From Micromonospora sp. WMMD1082 (lineage in GTDB: Bacteria; Actinomycetota; Actinomycetes; Mycobacteriales; Micromonosporaceae), in contig NZ_JARUBM010000002.1 of NCBI RefSeq assembly GCF_029626175.1, positions 3,427,001 to 3,491,000 on the forward strand: DNA of 64,000 nt, written 5' to 3'. The position numbers were made by a program, and so were the translations under genes. The first letter of the stretch is position 1. Every line of letters starts with the position of its first letter. Of this stretch, positions 31,016 to 39,869 are shown piece by piece. A model generated the notes under the pieces. The model was given only the letters and a program-made list of their open reading frames with translations, was not told where the DNA came from and made no database searches.

Positions 31016-33847
31016 ATGCGGCCATTGAGTGGGAGTGGGGTCGAAACAGACGTGCCGAGCAACGCTGGAACCACCCGTCTGGTCATCGTCGAGTCTCCGG
31101 CGAAGGCCAAGACGATCTCAGGCTACCTCGGCCCGGGGTACGTCGTGGAGGCCAGCTTCGGGCACGTCCGCGACCTGCCCCGCAACGCCGCCGACGTGCC
31201 CGCCCGCTACAAGGGCGAACCGTGGGCGCGGCTCGGTGTCGACGTCGACAACGGCTTCCACGCCCTCTACGTCGTCTCCGCCGACCGCAAGCAGCAGATC
31301 AGCAAGCTGACCAAGCTCGCCAAGGAGGTCGACGAGATCTTCCTGGCCACGGACGAGGACCGCGAGGGCGAGGCGATCGCCTGGCACCTGGTGGAGACGC
31401 TCAAGCCGAAGGTGCCGATCCGGCGGATGGTCTTCCACGAGATCACCAAGCCGGCGATCCAGGCGGCGGTGGCCAACCCGCGGGAGATCGACCGCGACCT
31501 GGTCGACGCCCAGGAGGCGCGGCGCATCCTCGACCGGCTCTACGGCTACGAGGTCTCCCCGGTGCTGTGGAAGAAGGTCATGCCGAGGCTCTCGGCGGGC
31601 CGGGTGCAGTCCGTGGCGACCCGGATCGTGGTCGAGCGGGAGCGGCAGCGGATGGCCTTCCGCACCGCCGAGTACTGGGACATCCTCGCCACCCTCGCCG
31701 TGACGAACCAGGGCGAGGGGCCGCGCAACGTCAACGCCACCCTGGTCGCGCTGAACGGCGACCGGATCGCCACCGGCAAGGACTTCGAGCCGACCACCGG
31801 TCGCGTGCGCGCCGGGGCGGGCGTGGTGCACCTCGACGAGGGCGGCGCGCGGGGGCTCGCCGCCCGGCTGGAGGGGCGGCCGTTCACCGTCACCCGGGTC
31901 GAGGAGAAGCCCTACCGGCGTCGCCCGTACGCGCCGTTCATCACCTCCACGCTCCAGCAGGAGGCGGCCCGCAAGCTGCGGTTCTCGTCGCAGCAGACGA
32001 TGCGCACCGCGCAGCGGCTCTACGAGAACGGCTACATCACCTACATGCGTACCGACTCGGTGAACCTGTCGGAGACCGCCATCGCCGCGGCCCGCCGGCA
32101 GATCGTCGAGCTGTACGGCGAGCGCAGCGTGCCGCCGGAGCCGCGCCGCTACACCGGCAAGGTGAAGAACGCGCAGGAGGCGCACGAGGCGATCCGCCCG
32201 GCGGGGGACAACTTCCGCACCCCGGGTGAGGTGGCCAAGGAGCTGTCCGCCGAGGAGTTCAAGCTCTACGAGCTGATCTGGCGGCGCACCATCGCCTCGC
32301 AGATGACCGACGCGGTCGGCTCCAGCGTCTCGGTGCGGATCCGGGCGACCACCACCGCCGGGGAGGAGGCCGACTTCGGCGCCACCGGCAAGACCATCAC
32401 CGACCCGGGCTTCCTGCGCGCGTACGTCGAGTCCAGCGACGACGAGAACGCCGAGGCCGAGGACGCCGAGCGCCGGCTGCCGAACCTGGTGAAGGACCAG
32501 CCGCTGACCGCCGAGGAACTGGCGGCCCAGGGCCACCACACCCAGCCGCCGGCCCGCTACACGGAGGCGTCGCTGGTCAAGGCGCTGGAGGAGCTGGGCA
32601 TCGGCCGTCCCTCCACGTACGCGTCGATCATGCAGACCATCCAGGACCGGGGGTACGTCTTCAAGCGCGGCCAGGCGATGATCCCGTCGTTCCTGGCGTT
32701 CGCGGTGATCGGGCTGATGGAGCGGCACTACCCGCGCCTGATCGACTACGACTTCACCGCCAGCATGGAGAACGAGCTGGACGAGATCGCCGGCGGCGAC
32801 CACGCGGCGGTCGACTTCCTCACCGCCTTCTACTTCGGCACCACCAACGGTGCCGGCGACCAGGACATCGCCCGTTCCGGCGGGCTGAAGAAGCTGGTCA
32901 CCGAGAACCTCAGCGACATCGACGCGCGCAGCGTCAACTCGATCCCGCTGCACACCGACGACGAGGGGCGTGAGGTGGTGGTGCGGGTCGGCCGGTACGG
33001 GCCGTACCTGCAACGCGGGGTGCCCGGCGAGGAGCAGGCACCCGCCGCGGAGGGCGAGGAGGGTGCCACCCCGGGCGACCGGGCGCCGATCCCGGAGGGG
33101 TTGGCACCGGACGAGCTGACCCCGGAGAAGGTACGCGAGCTGTTCCTCGGCGGCGCGGGCGAACGCAAGCTGGGCGACGACCCGGCGACCGGGGAGCCGA
33201 TCCTGCTCAAGTCCGGCCGATTCGGCCCGTACGTGGCCAGCGGCGAGCGCAAGTCCTCGCTGCTGCGCTCGCAGTCGCCGGACTCGCTCACCCTCGACCA
33301 GGCGCTCAAGCTGCTCAGCCTGCCCCGGCTGGTGGGGGTGGGCCCGGACGGCGCCGAGGTGTTCGCCAACAACGGCCGCTACGGCCCCTACGTCAAGCGT
33401 GGTGACGAGTTCCGTTCGCTGGACTCGGAAGACAAGATGTTCACCGTCACGCTGGACGAGGCGCTGGCGCTGCTGGCCGCCCCGAAGACCCGCCAGCGCC
33501 GGGCCGCCGCCCCGCCGCTGCGGGAGATGGGCGCCGACCCGCTGACGGAGAAGCCCCTGGTCATCAAGGATGGCCGGTTCGGCCCGTACGTCACCGACGG
33601 GGAGACCAACGCCTCCCTGCGACGCGGCCAGACGCCCGAGGCGCTGACCCTGGAGGAAGCCTCGGAGATGCTCGCCGAGAAGCGGGCAAAGGGCCCGGCA
33701 CCGAAGAAGGCCCCCGCCAAGAAGGCCCCCGCGAAGAAAGCCGCCGCCAAGAAGACCCCGGCCAAGGCGACGAAGGCAACGAAGAAGACGGCCGCCGCCA
33801 AGTCCACCCCGGCCAAGAAGACCACCACCGCCCCCACCACCGACTGA
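31016..33847 (+). CDS. topA: DNA topoisomerase I
   Basis: This type IA enzyme relaxes negative supercoils. Its 943 residues carry the TOPRIM start L-V-I-V-E-S-P-A-K-A-K-T, the acidic D-E-D-R-E-G-E-A-I and the catalytic Y343 in I-T-Y-M-R-T-D-S. Three or more C-terminal repeats follow with the pattern G-R-F/Y-G-P-Y-V. A lysine/alanine-rich tail (K-K-A-P-A-K-K, about 895-940) ends the protein, typical of actinobacterial TopA and needed for DNA binding. ATG at 31016 has GGAGG eight bases upstream; GTG at 31052 (12 codons later) is the alternative. Zinc fingers are absent, as in the phylum. Confidence 0.95.
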   Translation: MRPLSGSGVETDVPSNAGTTRLVIVESPAKAKTISGYLGPGYVVEASFGHVRDLPRNAADVPARYKGEPWARLGVDVDNGFHALYVVSADRKQQISKLTKLAKEVDEIFLATDEDREGEAIAWHLVETLKPKVPIRRMVFHEITKPAIQAAVANPREIDRDLVDAQEARRILDRLYGYEVSPVLWKKVMPRLSAGRVQSVATRIVVERERQRMAFRTAEYWDILATLAVTNQGEGPRNVNATLVALNGDRIATGKDFEPTTGRVRAGAGVVHLDEGGARGLAARLEGRPFTVTRVEEKPYRRRPYAPFITSTLQQEAARKLRFSSQQTMRTAQRLYENGYITYMRTDSVNLSETAIAAARRQIVELYGERSVPPEPRRYTGKVKNAQEAHEAIRPAGDNFRTPGEVAKELSAEEFKLYELIWRRTIASQMTDAVGSSVSVRIRATTTAGEEADFGATGKTITDPGFLRAYVESSDDENAEAEDAERRLPNLVKDQPLTAEELAAQGHHTQPPARYTEASLVKALEELGIGRPSTYASIMQTIQDRGYVFKRGQAMIPSFLAFAVIGLMERHYPRLIDYDFTASMENELDEIAGGDHAAVDFLTAFYFGTTNGAGDQDIARSGGLKKLVTENLSDIDARSVNSIPLHTDDEGREVVVRVGRYGPYLQRGVPGEEQAPAAEGEEGATPGDRAPIPEGLAPDELTPEKVRELFLGGAGERKLGDDPATGEPILLKSGRFGPYVASGERKSSLLRSQSPDSLTLDQALKLLSLPRLVGVGPDGAEVFANNGRYGPYVKRGDEFRSLDSEDKMFTVTLDEALALLAAPKTRQRRAAAPPLREMGADPLTEKPLVIKDGRFGPYVTDGETNASLRRGQTPEALTLEEASEMLAEKRAKGPAPKKAPAKKAPAKKAAAKKTPAKATKATKKTAAAKSTPAKKTTTAPTTD

Positions 33848-33887
33848 CCCTCCCGATCTTGGTACGGCGGGGCGCGGGCGCGGGGCG

Positions 33888-35204
33888 TCAGCCGAGGAGG
33901 GTGGATAGGTAGGGGGTGGTGAGGGTGTGGTGCGGGTCCAGGTGGGTGCGGAGGGCTTGGAAGTCGTGCCAGCGGGGGTAGGCGGGGGCGAGTGACCCGG
34001 CATCGCGCCAGTGCAGCTTGCCCCAGTGCGGCCGGCCGCCCAGCCCCATCGCCACCTCCTCGAAGGCCCGGAAGTACGGCTCGTACGGCATGCCGACGTA
34101 CTGGTGCACGGCGACGTACGCCGACTCGCGCCCGTGGGCGGGCGACAGCCAGATCCCGTCGGCGGCGCTGAACCGCACCTCGACCGGGAAGAGCACCGCG
34201 AACGGCAGCCCGTGGACGATCCGGCGCAGCGCGTCGAGCGCGTCGACCAGGGCTTCGCGCGGCAGCGCGTACTCCATCTCCAGGAAACGGACCCGGCGCG
34301 GGCTGCAGAAGACGGCGTCGGAGCGGCCGGTGTAGCGACGCTCGCCGAGTGCCCGCGCGGAGAACGCGCTGATCCCCGGCGCCAGGGCCGGCACCGCACG
34401 GCCGAGCCGGCAGGCCCCGGCGAAGACCGTGTTGGCCAGGAAGTCGTCGTCCAGCCAGCCGCGCCAGCGGGGCAGCGGCAGGTCGTCGACGGCCACCCGG
34501 TCGTTCGTCTTGAGCTGCACCCGGCTGGTGCCCGGGAACCAGAAGAACTCGACGTGGTCGTGCGCGTCGACCAGGCCGGGCAGCTCCGCCAGTACGGAGT
34601 CCAGCGACGCCGGGCGCTCGTGTGCCCGCAGGACGAAGGCGTCCACGCACCGCAGCGTCACCTCGACCAGCACGCCGAGCGCGCCGAGCGAGACGCGGGC
34701 CGCGTCGAACACGTCGGGGTGCTTCTCGGCGGAGCAGCGCAGCACCTCACCGGCCCCGGTGACCAGGGTCAACGCCTCGACGAAGGTGGCCAGGCCGCCG
34801 TGTGCCGCCCCGGTGCCGTGGGTGCCGGTGGAGATCGCCCCGGCCACAGTCTGTGCGTCGATGTCGCCGAGGTTGGGTAACGCCAGTCGGTGACCGGCGA
34901 GCAGGGCGTTCAGCTCCCGGAGCGTCATTCCCGCCGGTACCGTGACGAGACGCCGATCGACGTCCACGCGTACGTCGATGGCGAGTCGGGTCAGGTCCAT
35001 CCGCTGTCCGTCGGCGACCGCGACGGGGGTGAAGGAGTGGCCGCTGCCGACCGGGCGGATCCGCTCACCGGCCTCGACCGCGCGGCGGACTTGGTCGGCG
35101 GCCTCGTCGACCGAGGACGGGCGCAGCACGGCGGTGGCCACGCTGTGCTGGTTGCCGGCCCAGTTGGACCAGCCGGCTGCCTCGGCGGCGGTGCCTGCGA
35201 CCAT
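33888..35204 (-). CDS. FAD-linked sugar-lactone oxidase (L-gulono/D-arabinono-1,4-lactone type)
   Basis: The 438-residue protein has an N-terminal VAO-type FAD domain (R-P-V-G-S-G-H-S-F-T-P, G-D-I-D-A-Q-T-V-A-G-A-I-S-T-G-T-H-G-T-G) and a C-terminal ALO domain ending H-W-G-K-L-H-W, the signature of aldonolactone oxidases. VAO relatives bind FAD covalently through a His in this first domain, but the residue was not settled here. ATG at 35204 is preferred to GTG 35210 because GAGGAG sits 7 bases upstream of it. It is divergent from a TetR gene with palindromes in between, so that regulator is a likely controller. Confidence 0.9.
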   Translation of the reverse strand: MVAGTAAEAAGWSNWAGNQHSVATAVLRPSSVDEAADQVRRAVEAGERIRPVGSGHSFTPVAVADGQRMDLTRLAIDVRVDVDRRLVTVPAGMTLRELNALLAGHRLALPNLGDIDAQTVAGAISTGTHGTGAAHGGLATFVEALTLVTGAGEVLRCSAEKHPDVFDAARVSLGALGVLVEVTLRCVDAFVLRAHERPASLDSVLAELPGLVDAHDHVEFFWFPGTSRVQLKTNDRVAVDDLPLPRWRGWLDDDFLANTVFAGACRLGRAVPALAPGISAFSARALGERRYTGRSDAVFCSPRRVRFLEMEYALPREALVDALDALRRIVHGLPFAVLFPVEVRFSAADGIWLSPAHGRESAYVAVHQYVGMPYEPYFRAFEEVAMGLGGRPHWGKLHWRDAGSLAPAYPRWHDFQALRTHLDPHHTLTTPYLSTLLG

Positions 35205-35224
35205 CGGCACACTCCTCTACACGA

Positions 35225-35243
35225 ATATGAACCGAAGTCATAT
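35225..35243. promoter_or_regulatory. Palindrome ATATGA-N7-TCATAT, likely operator
   Basis: The perfect 6-bp inverted repeat has 7-bp spacing and lies 21 bp upstream of the lactone oxidase start, in the 146-bp divergent region with the TetR gene. It is strikingly AT-rich for this genome. Confidence 0.5.
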
Positions 35244-35298
35244 CAGGAACGTTGTCCCTGGTAAACACCGCAATCGAGGTCCGCTCGTTGTACCGGTA

Positions 35299-35314
35299 GT
35301 CACGGTCTCGTGAC
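35299..35314. promoter_or_regulatory. Palindrome GTCACG-GTCT-CGTGAC, likely TetR operator
   Basis: The perfect inverted repeat has 4-bp spacing, 36 bp before the TetR gene start. It fits the size of a TetR-family operator and would allow autoregulation. Confidence 0.5.
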
Positions 35315-35350
35315 GTGCAGATATGTTCATCCGTCGAGAGGGGGTGGCGA

Positions 35351-36079
35351 GTGTCCACTTCAGCCGCCACGACCGGGCCACTGCGTCGTGTGCCAGTGCA
35401 GGGTCGTAGTGTCGCGCGTGTCCAGCGGATGCTGGACGCCTGCGCCGAGCTCGTCGACGAGGTGGGGTACGAGGGGCTGACCACCACCCTGCTCGCCGAG
35501 CGGGCCGAGGTGGCGATCGGGTCGGTCTACCAGTTCTTTCCGGACAAGCGGGCGATCGTGCAGGCGTTGACGCTGCGCACGATGGAGTCCTACCTCCAGC
35601 GGCTCGATGAACGCTTCGCCTCGGACGACCTGACCCACTGGTGGGACGGGGTCGACGCGGGGATCGATGAATACATCACGATGCACCGCACCGTTCCCGG
35701 GTTCCGTACCCTGCACTTCGGCGACGTGGTCGACCTGCATCTGCTCGATGAGCAGCGCGACAACAACGGCGTGATCGCCGACCAGCTTGCCCGGGTGCTT
35801 TCCGAGCGGTTCGGGCTGGCGGGCGTGCCCGACCTGCGCTTCCACCTGGAGATCGCGGTCGAGGCGGCCGACGCCCTGATCAAGCTCGCGTTCCGGCGCA
35901 AGCCGGACGGCGACGATCGGGTGCTGACCGAGGCGAAGGCGCTGATCCGCGAGTACCTGCACCGTCAGGTGAACGCGCGGGGCGACGCCGGCCGCCGGTC
36001 GGTGGTGCAGCCGGCGAAGCCGGCCGACGACCAGATCACCGACGCCGAGCAGGCCCAACCGGCGGCGCAGCCCGCCTGA
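35351..36079 (+). CDS. TetR-family transcriptional regulator
   Basis: The 242-residue protein has an N-terminal HTH (about 25-70, with T-T-L-L-A-E-R-A-E-V-A-I-G-S-V-Y-Q-F-F-P-D-K) typical of TetR regulators, and a helical ligand domain to about 205. The last 30 residues are Ala/Gln/Pro-rich. They are encoded where a 27-bp tandem repeat begins, so the tail may be recently extended. GTG at 35351 was preferred to the ATG at 35315, which would lie too close to the putative operator. It is divergent from the lactone oxidase gene. Confidence 0.88.
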   Translation: MSTSAATTGPLRRVPVQGRSVARVQRMLDACAELVDEVGYEGLTTTLLAERAEVAIGSVYQFFPDKRAIVQALTLRTMESYLQRLDERFASDDLTHWWDGVDAGIDEYITMHRTVPGFRTLHFGDVVDLHLLDEQRDNNGVIADQLARVLSERFGLAGVPDLRFHLEIAVEAADALIKLAFRRKPDGDDRVLTEAKALIREYLHRQVNARGDAGRRSVVQPAKPADDQITDAEQAQPAAQPA

Positions 36080-36145
36080 CACCGACCGGCAGCGCAGCCC
36101 GCCTGACACCGACCGGCGGCGCAGCCCGCCTGGCACCGGTCAGAC
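36065..36145 (+). repeat. 27-bp tandem repeat, three copies
   Basis: GCGCAGCCCGCCTGACACCGACCGGCG-type units start at 36065, 36092 and 36119. The first overlaps the TetR stop; the other two are downstream. The period is a multiple of three, and each unit carries an in-frame TGA or TGG, so repeat loss or gain would change the C-terminus. Confidence 0.7.
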
Positions 36146-36173
36146 GGCCCAGCCGGCGAGCAGGCTCAGTCGG

Positions 36174-37382
36174 TCAGAGGAAGGCGCGGCCCTCGCCCCG
36201 GTAGGTTGGCACGGTGGCCACGACGTGGTCGCCGTCCACCAGGTGCAGCTCGTTGACCCGTTCGCACAGCTCGCCCGACTTGGCGTGGCGGAACCAGACC
36301 CGGTCACCGACGCGCAGGGCGGCGGCCGGCGTACCGGTCAGCGGCGTCTGCACCTCGCCGGCCCCCTCCGCGCCGAGCAGCTTGAGGCCGGCGGGCAACC
36401 ACGGCCGGGGCAGCCGGCTGCGGTCGGCCGAGCCGGAGGCGATCCAGCCACCACCGAGCACGGTGGCCAGGTCGGGTGCCGGTCGTCGGACCACGCCGCA
36501 GGCGAAGAAGGCTGCCGGGGTCGGCCGCCAGGCGCGGTACGCGTCGAACAGCGTCGGGCCGTACAGCCCTGATCCCGCGGTGACCTCGGTTACCGCGGGA
36601 TCGGCGCCGGTCGCGGCCACACTGCCGGTGCCGCCGCCGTTGACGAACTCCAGGTCGGCGTGCTCGCGTACGGCGGCCACCGCCGCGCTCCGGCGGGCCA
36701 GCAGCTCGCGGTACGACCCGCGCTGGGCCAGCCGGATCGCGGTGCCGAGCGCCGCCCGCCCGGGCGGTGCGTCGCCGAAGCCGGCTATCTGCGCCTCGTA
36801 CGACATCAGCCCGACCAGCCGGAAGCCGGGCCGGCCGGCGACGGTGGCGGCCAGCCGGCCGACCGCCCGCGCGCTGTGCACCGGTGAGCGGCGCACGCCG
36901 AGGTGCACCCGCCCGCCCAGCAGCCGCCAGGAGGCGTCCAGGTCGAGGCAGACCCGGAGTTCGGACCGGTTACCCGGTGGCGCGACCGTGTCGCAGAAGT
37001 CCAGCTGATCCGGGTCGTCGACCATCAGGGTGACCGCCTCGGCCAGCGCCGGGTCGGCGCCCAGTTTGGCCAGCGCGGCCCGATCGACCGTGGGGTACGC
37101 CACCAGCACGTCGGCGCTGATCCCGGTGCCTACCAGCCAGATCGCCTCGGGCAGGGTGAATGCCATCACCGCGTGCCAGCCGGGGCGGGCCAGCGCGCGG
37201 GCGATCAGATCGCGGCTGCGCAGCGACTTGCTGGCGACCCGTAGCGGCTTGCCGCCGACCCGGTCGACGAGCGCGGCGGCGTTGGCGTCGAAGGCGGTGA
37301 GGTCGACCACCGCGTACGGGGGGTCGAGGTGCGCGGTCGCCCGGTCCAGCCGGTGGCGCAGTTTTTCGCTGTCGGTGGCCAC
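36174..37382 (-). CDS. PLP-dependent fold-III amino acid deaminase/aldolase
   Basis: The 402-residue alanine-racemase-fold protein has a probable PLP lysine in L-R-V-A-S-K-S-L-R (about residue 53). The later N-G-G-G-T-G-S-V and the C-terminal beta domain with V-G-D-R-V-W-F-R-H-A-K-S-G-E are those of D-threonine aldolase / D-serine dehydratase-like enzymes. The substrate is unknown. ATG at 37382 gives a normal N-terminus. It is divergent from the tmk fusion. Confidence 0.85.
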   Translation of the reverse strand: MATDSEKLRHRLDRATAHLDPPYAVVDLTAFDANAAALVDRVGGKPLRVASKSLRSRDLIARALARPGWHAVMAFTLPEAIWLVGTGISADVLVAYPTVDRAALAKLGADPALAEAVTLMVDDPDQLDFCDTVAPPGNRSELRVCLDLDASWRLLGGRVHLGVRRSPVHSARAVGRLAATVAGRPGFRLVGLMSYEAQIAGFGDAPPGRAALGTAIRLAQRGSYRELLARRSAAVAAVREHADLEFVNGGGTGSVAATGADPAVTEVTAGSGLYGPTLFDAYRAWRPTPAAFFACGVVRRPAPDLATVLGGGWIASGSADRSRLPRPWLPAGLKLLGAEGAGEVQTPLTGTPAAALRVGDRVWFRHAKSGELCERVNELHLVDGDHVVATVPTYRGEGRAFL

Positions 37383-37529
37383 GTGTGCACGCTAACTGTG
37401 AAACGGTTAATGCGAAATGCCCTCGCGTCTGCCCGTGCGGGCCGGGCTGGCCACGGCGGCCTAGGCTCGGCGAGCAGGCGGTGCACGACGGGAAGACGTC
37501 CCTGTCGGGTCTAGAGTGTTCCACCGGGG

Positions 37530-39869
37530 GTGCCCAGCGATGGGCCGGCACGTGGAGGTACGGCCATCGAAAGCCAGTTCAACGGCGAGTCGTCCGGCGT
37601 GTCGCCGGCCGCGGACCAGACAGCCGACGCTTCCGGCACATCCGGCCGGCCCGGGCCGACGGCGAATCAGCCCGGCGAGCCGGCGGGTCAGCCCGGCACG
37701 GCGGAGGCGCAGAGCCCGTCGGGCGGGCCCGGTGGCCAACGCGACCTGACCGGATACGGCGCGATCCGCTCGGTGTTGCGCATCCGGCCGTTCCGCCGGC
37801 TCTGGATCGTGCTCGGCGCGGCGTCCTTCGGCGACTGGCTCGGCCTGCTCGCCACCAGCGTCTTCGCCGCCGCCCAGGTCGAGGGGAGCACCGCCAAGGG
37901 TGCGGCCTTCGGTGGTGTGATCGCCGTCCGGCTGCTGCCCGCGCTGCTGCTCGGCCCGGTCGCCGGGGTGCTCGCCGACCGGTTCGACCGGCGCTGGACG
38001 ATGGTCATCTGTGACGTGCTGCGCTTCGTGCTGTTCGCGTCCATCCCTCTGTACGCGCTGACCGGCGCCAGCGGTGCCCGGGTGGTCAGCTGGGCGGCGA
38101 TCGCCACCTTCCTGATCGAGACGGTCACCCTGCTCTGGATCCCGGCCAAGGAAGCCGCGGTACCGAACCTCATCCCGCGGGCCCGGCTGGAGTCGGCGAA
38201 CCAGCTCACCCTGATCACCACGTACGGCCTGACCCCGGTCTTCGCCGCGATCGTGCTCTCGTCGCTCGACGGCATCGTCCGGGGCGCCACCGGCGGCGAG
38301 GTCCCCAGCTGGGCCCAACCGGCCCAGCTCGCGCTCTGGTTCAACGCGTTCTCCCGGCTCGCCACGGCCGTGGTGGTGGCCTTCGGCATCAAGGAGATCA
38401 GCCAGGGTCAGACCGACGAACGGGAGCGCACCGAGCAGAGCATGCTGCGCCAGTTCACCGAGGGCTGGCGGTTCATCGGGCAGACCCCGCTGGTCCGGGG
38501 GCTGGTCTTCGGCATCCTCGGCGCCTTCGCCGGTGGCGGCGTCGTCATCGGCACCGCCCGGTTCTTCGCCGACTCGCTCGGCGCCGGTGACGCCGCGTTC
38601 TACCTGCTGTTCGGTGCGATCTTCGTCGGCCTGTCGATCGGCATCGGGCTCGGACCGATGATCGTCCGCGACATGTCCCGGCGCCGCTGGTTCGGCATGA
38701 GCATCGTGCTGGCCAGCGCCTCGGTGATGACGCTGGCGTTCGCCATCCACCTGTCCATGGCGCTGGTCGGCGCGATCCTGGTCGGGGCCGGCGCCGGGAT
38801 GGCCTTCCTCTCCGGCACCACCCTGCTCGGCGGCGAGGTCGCCGACGAGGTACGCGGCCGGGTCTTCGCCGTGGTGCAGATCGGCACCCGGATGGTGCTG
38901 ATCCTGGCGATCGCGCTGGGCAGTCTGCTCGCCGGCGTCGGTGGATCCCGCACGCTGACCATCGCCGACCTCGGCATCTCCGTCTCCTCCACCCGACTGC
39001 TGCTGCTCGCCGCCGGCGCGGCCGGGATCTTTGCCGGGATCAGCGCCTTCGGCCAGATGGACGACAAGAAGGGCGTTCCGGTCCTGGCCGACCTGTGGGG
39101 GTCGATCCGGGGCCGTCCGCTGATGCCGGCCGAGCCGTTCGTCTCGGCCGGGCTCTTCGTGGTCTTCGAGGGCGGCGAGGGCGCAGGCAAGTCGACCCAG
39201 CTCGGCGAACTCGCCGAGCGGCTGCGGAGCCAGGGGCGCGACGTCGTGGTCACCCGGGAGCCGGGCGCGACCGGCATCGGTGCCCGGATCAGGTCGCTGG
39301 TGCTGGACACCACCGCCGGGGAGGCACCCTCGCCACGTGCCGAGGCGCTGCTCTACGCCGCCGACCGGGCGCATCACGTGGCCACCGTGGTCCGGCCCGC
39401 CCTGGTCCGGGGTGCCGTGGTGATCAGCGACCGGTACGTCGACTCGTCCCTGGCGTACCAGGGCGCCGGTCGGACGCTGCCGGTCGACGAGGTCTCCTGG
39501 CTCTCCTCCTGGGCCACCGGTGGGCTCAAGCCCGACCTGGTGGTGCTGCTCGACATCGACCCGCGCACCGGGCTGTCCCGGGTCGCCGCGCGGAGCGAGA
39601 CCGTCGACCGGCTGGAGGCCGAGTCGGTCGCCTTCCACGAGCGCGTCCGCTACGCCTTCCTCGACCTCGCCGCCGCCGACCCGAAGCGCTACCTGGTGCT
39701 CGACGCCGCCAGCCCGGTCGAGGAGATCGCCGAGCAGGTCACCCGCCGGGTGGAGGAGTTGCTCGGCAGCCCCGGTGGGATCGAGCACCCGGGCCCGGCG
39801 CACGGTCCGGACACCTCGGTGCAGCCCGAGTTATCCCCGTCGGAGCTGGTGACGACGGAGCGGACCTGA
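37530..39869 (+). CDS. tmk: MFS transporter-thymidylate kinase fusion
   Basis: The 779-residue protein has an Ala/Gly/Pro-rich leader (1-75), a major-facilitator domain with about 11-12 membrane segments (85-515) and a C-terminal dTMP kinase domain. The kinase P-loop is F-E-G-G-E-G-A-G-K554-S-T-Q, with the DR motif S-D-R-Y-V-D-S-S-L-A-Y-Q-G. The same fusion is known in Streptomyces, so dTDP synthesis is tied to a membrane protein of unknown cargo. GTG at 37530 lacks a clear ribosome site; the best GGAGG in the region lies 7 bases before an ATC codon at 37565, so the true start is uncertain. It overlaps holB by TGATG. Confidence 0.92.
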   Translation: MPSDGPARGGTAIESQFNGESSGVSPAADQTADASGTSGRPGPTANQPGEPAGQPGTAEAQSPSGGPGGQRDLTGYGAIRSVLRIRPFRRLWIVLGAASFGDWLGLLATSVFAAAQVEGSTAKGAAFGGVIAVRLLPALLLGPVAGVLADRFDRRWTMVICDVLRFVLFASIPLYALTGASGARVVSWAAIATFLIETVTLLWIPAKEAAVPNLIPRARLESANQLTLITTYGLTPVFAAIVLSSLDGIVRGATGGEVPSWAQPAQLALWFNAFSRLATAVVVAFGIKEISQGQTDERERTEQSMLRQFTEGWRFIGQTPLVRGLVFGILGAFAGGGVVIGTARFFADSLGAGDAAFYLLFGAIFVGLSIGIGLGPMIVRDMSRRRWFGMSIVLASASVMTLAFAIHLSMALVGAILVGAGAGMAFLSGTTLLGGEVADEVRGRVFAVVQIGTRMVLILAIALGSLLAGVGGSRTLTIADLGISVSSTRLLLLAAGAAGIFAGISAFGQMDDKKGVPVLADLWGSIRGRPLMPAEPFVSAGLFVVFEGGEGAGKSTQLGELAERLRSQGRDVVVTREPGATGIGARIRSLVLDTTAGEAPSPRAEALLYAADRAHHVATVVRPALVRGAVVISDRYVDSSLAYQGAGRTLPVDEVSWLSSWATGGLKPDLVVLLDIDPRTGLSRVAARSETVDRLEAESVAFHERVRYAFLDLAAADPKRYLVLDAASPVEEIAEQVTRRVEELLGSPGGIEHPGPAHGPDTSVQPELSPSELVTTERT

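Noticed and set aside
31118..34399. 1093-codon minus-strand ORF
   Set aside because: It is the antisense shadow of topA and the lactone oxidase region; composition is Arg/Gly/Leu noise without domains.
37461..39803. 780-codon minus-strand ORF
   Set aside because: It is the shadow of the MFS-tmk gene, whose motifs are all on the plus strand.
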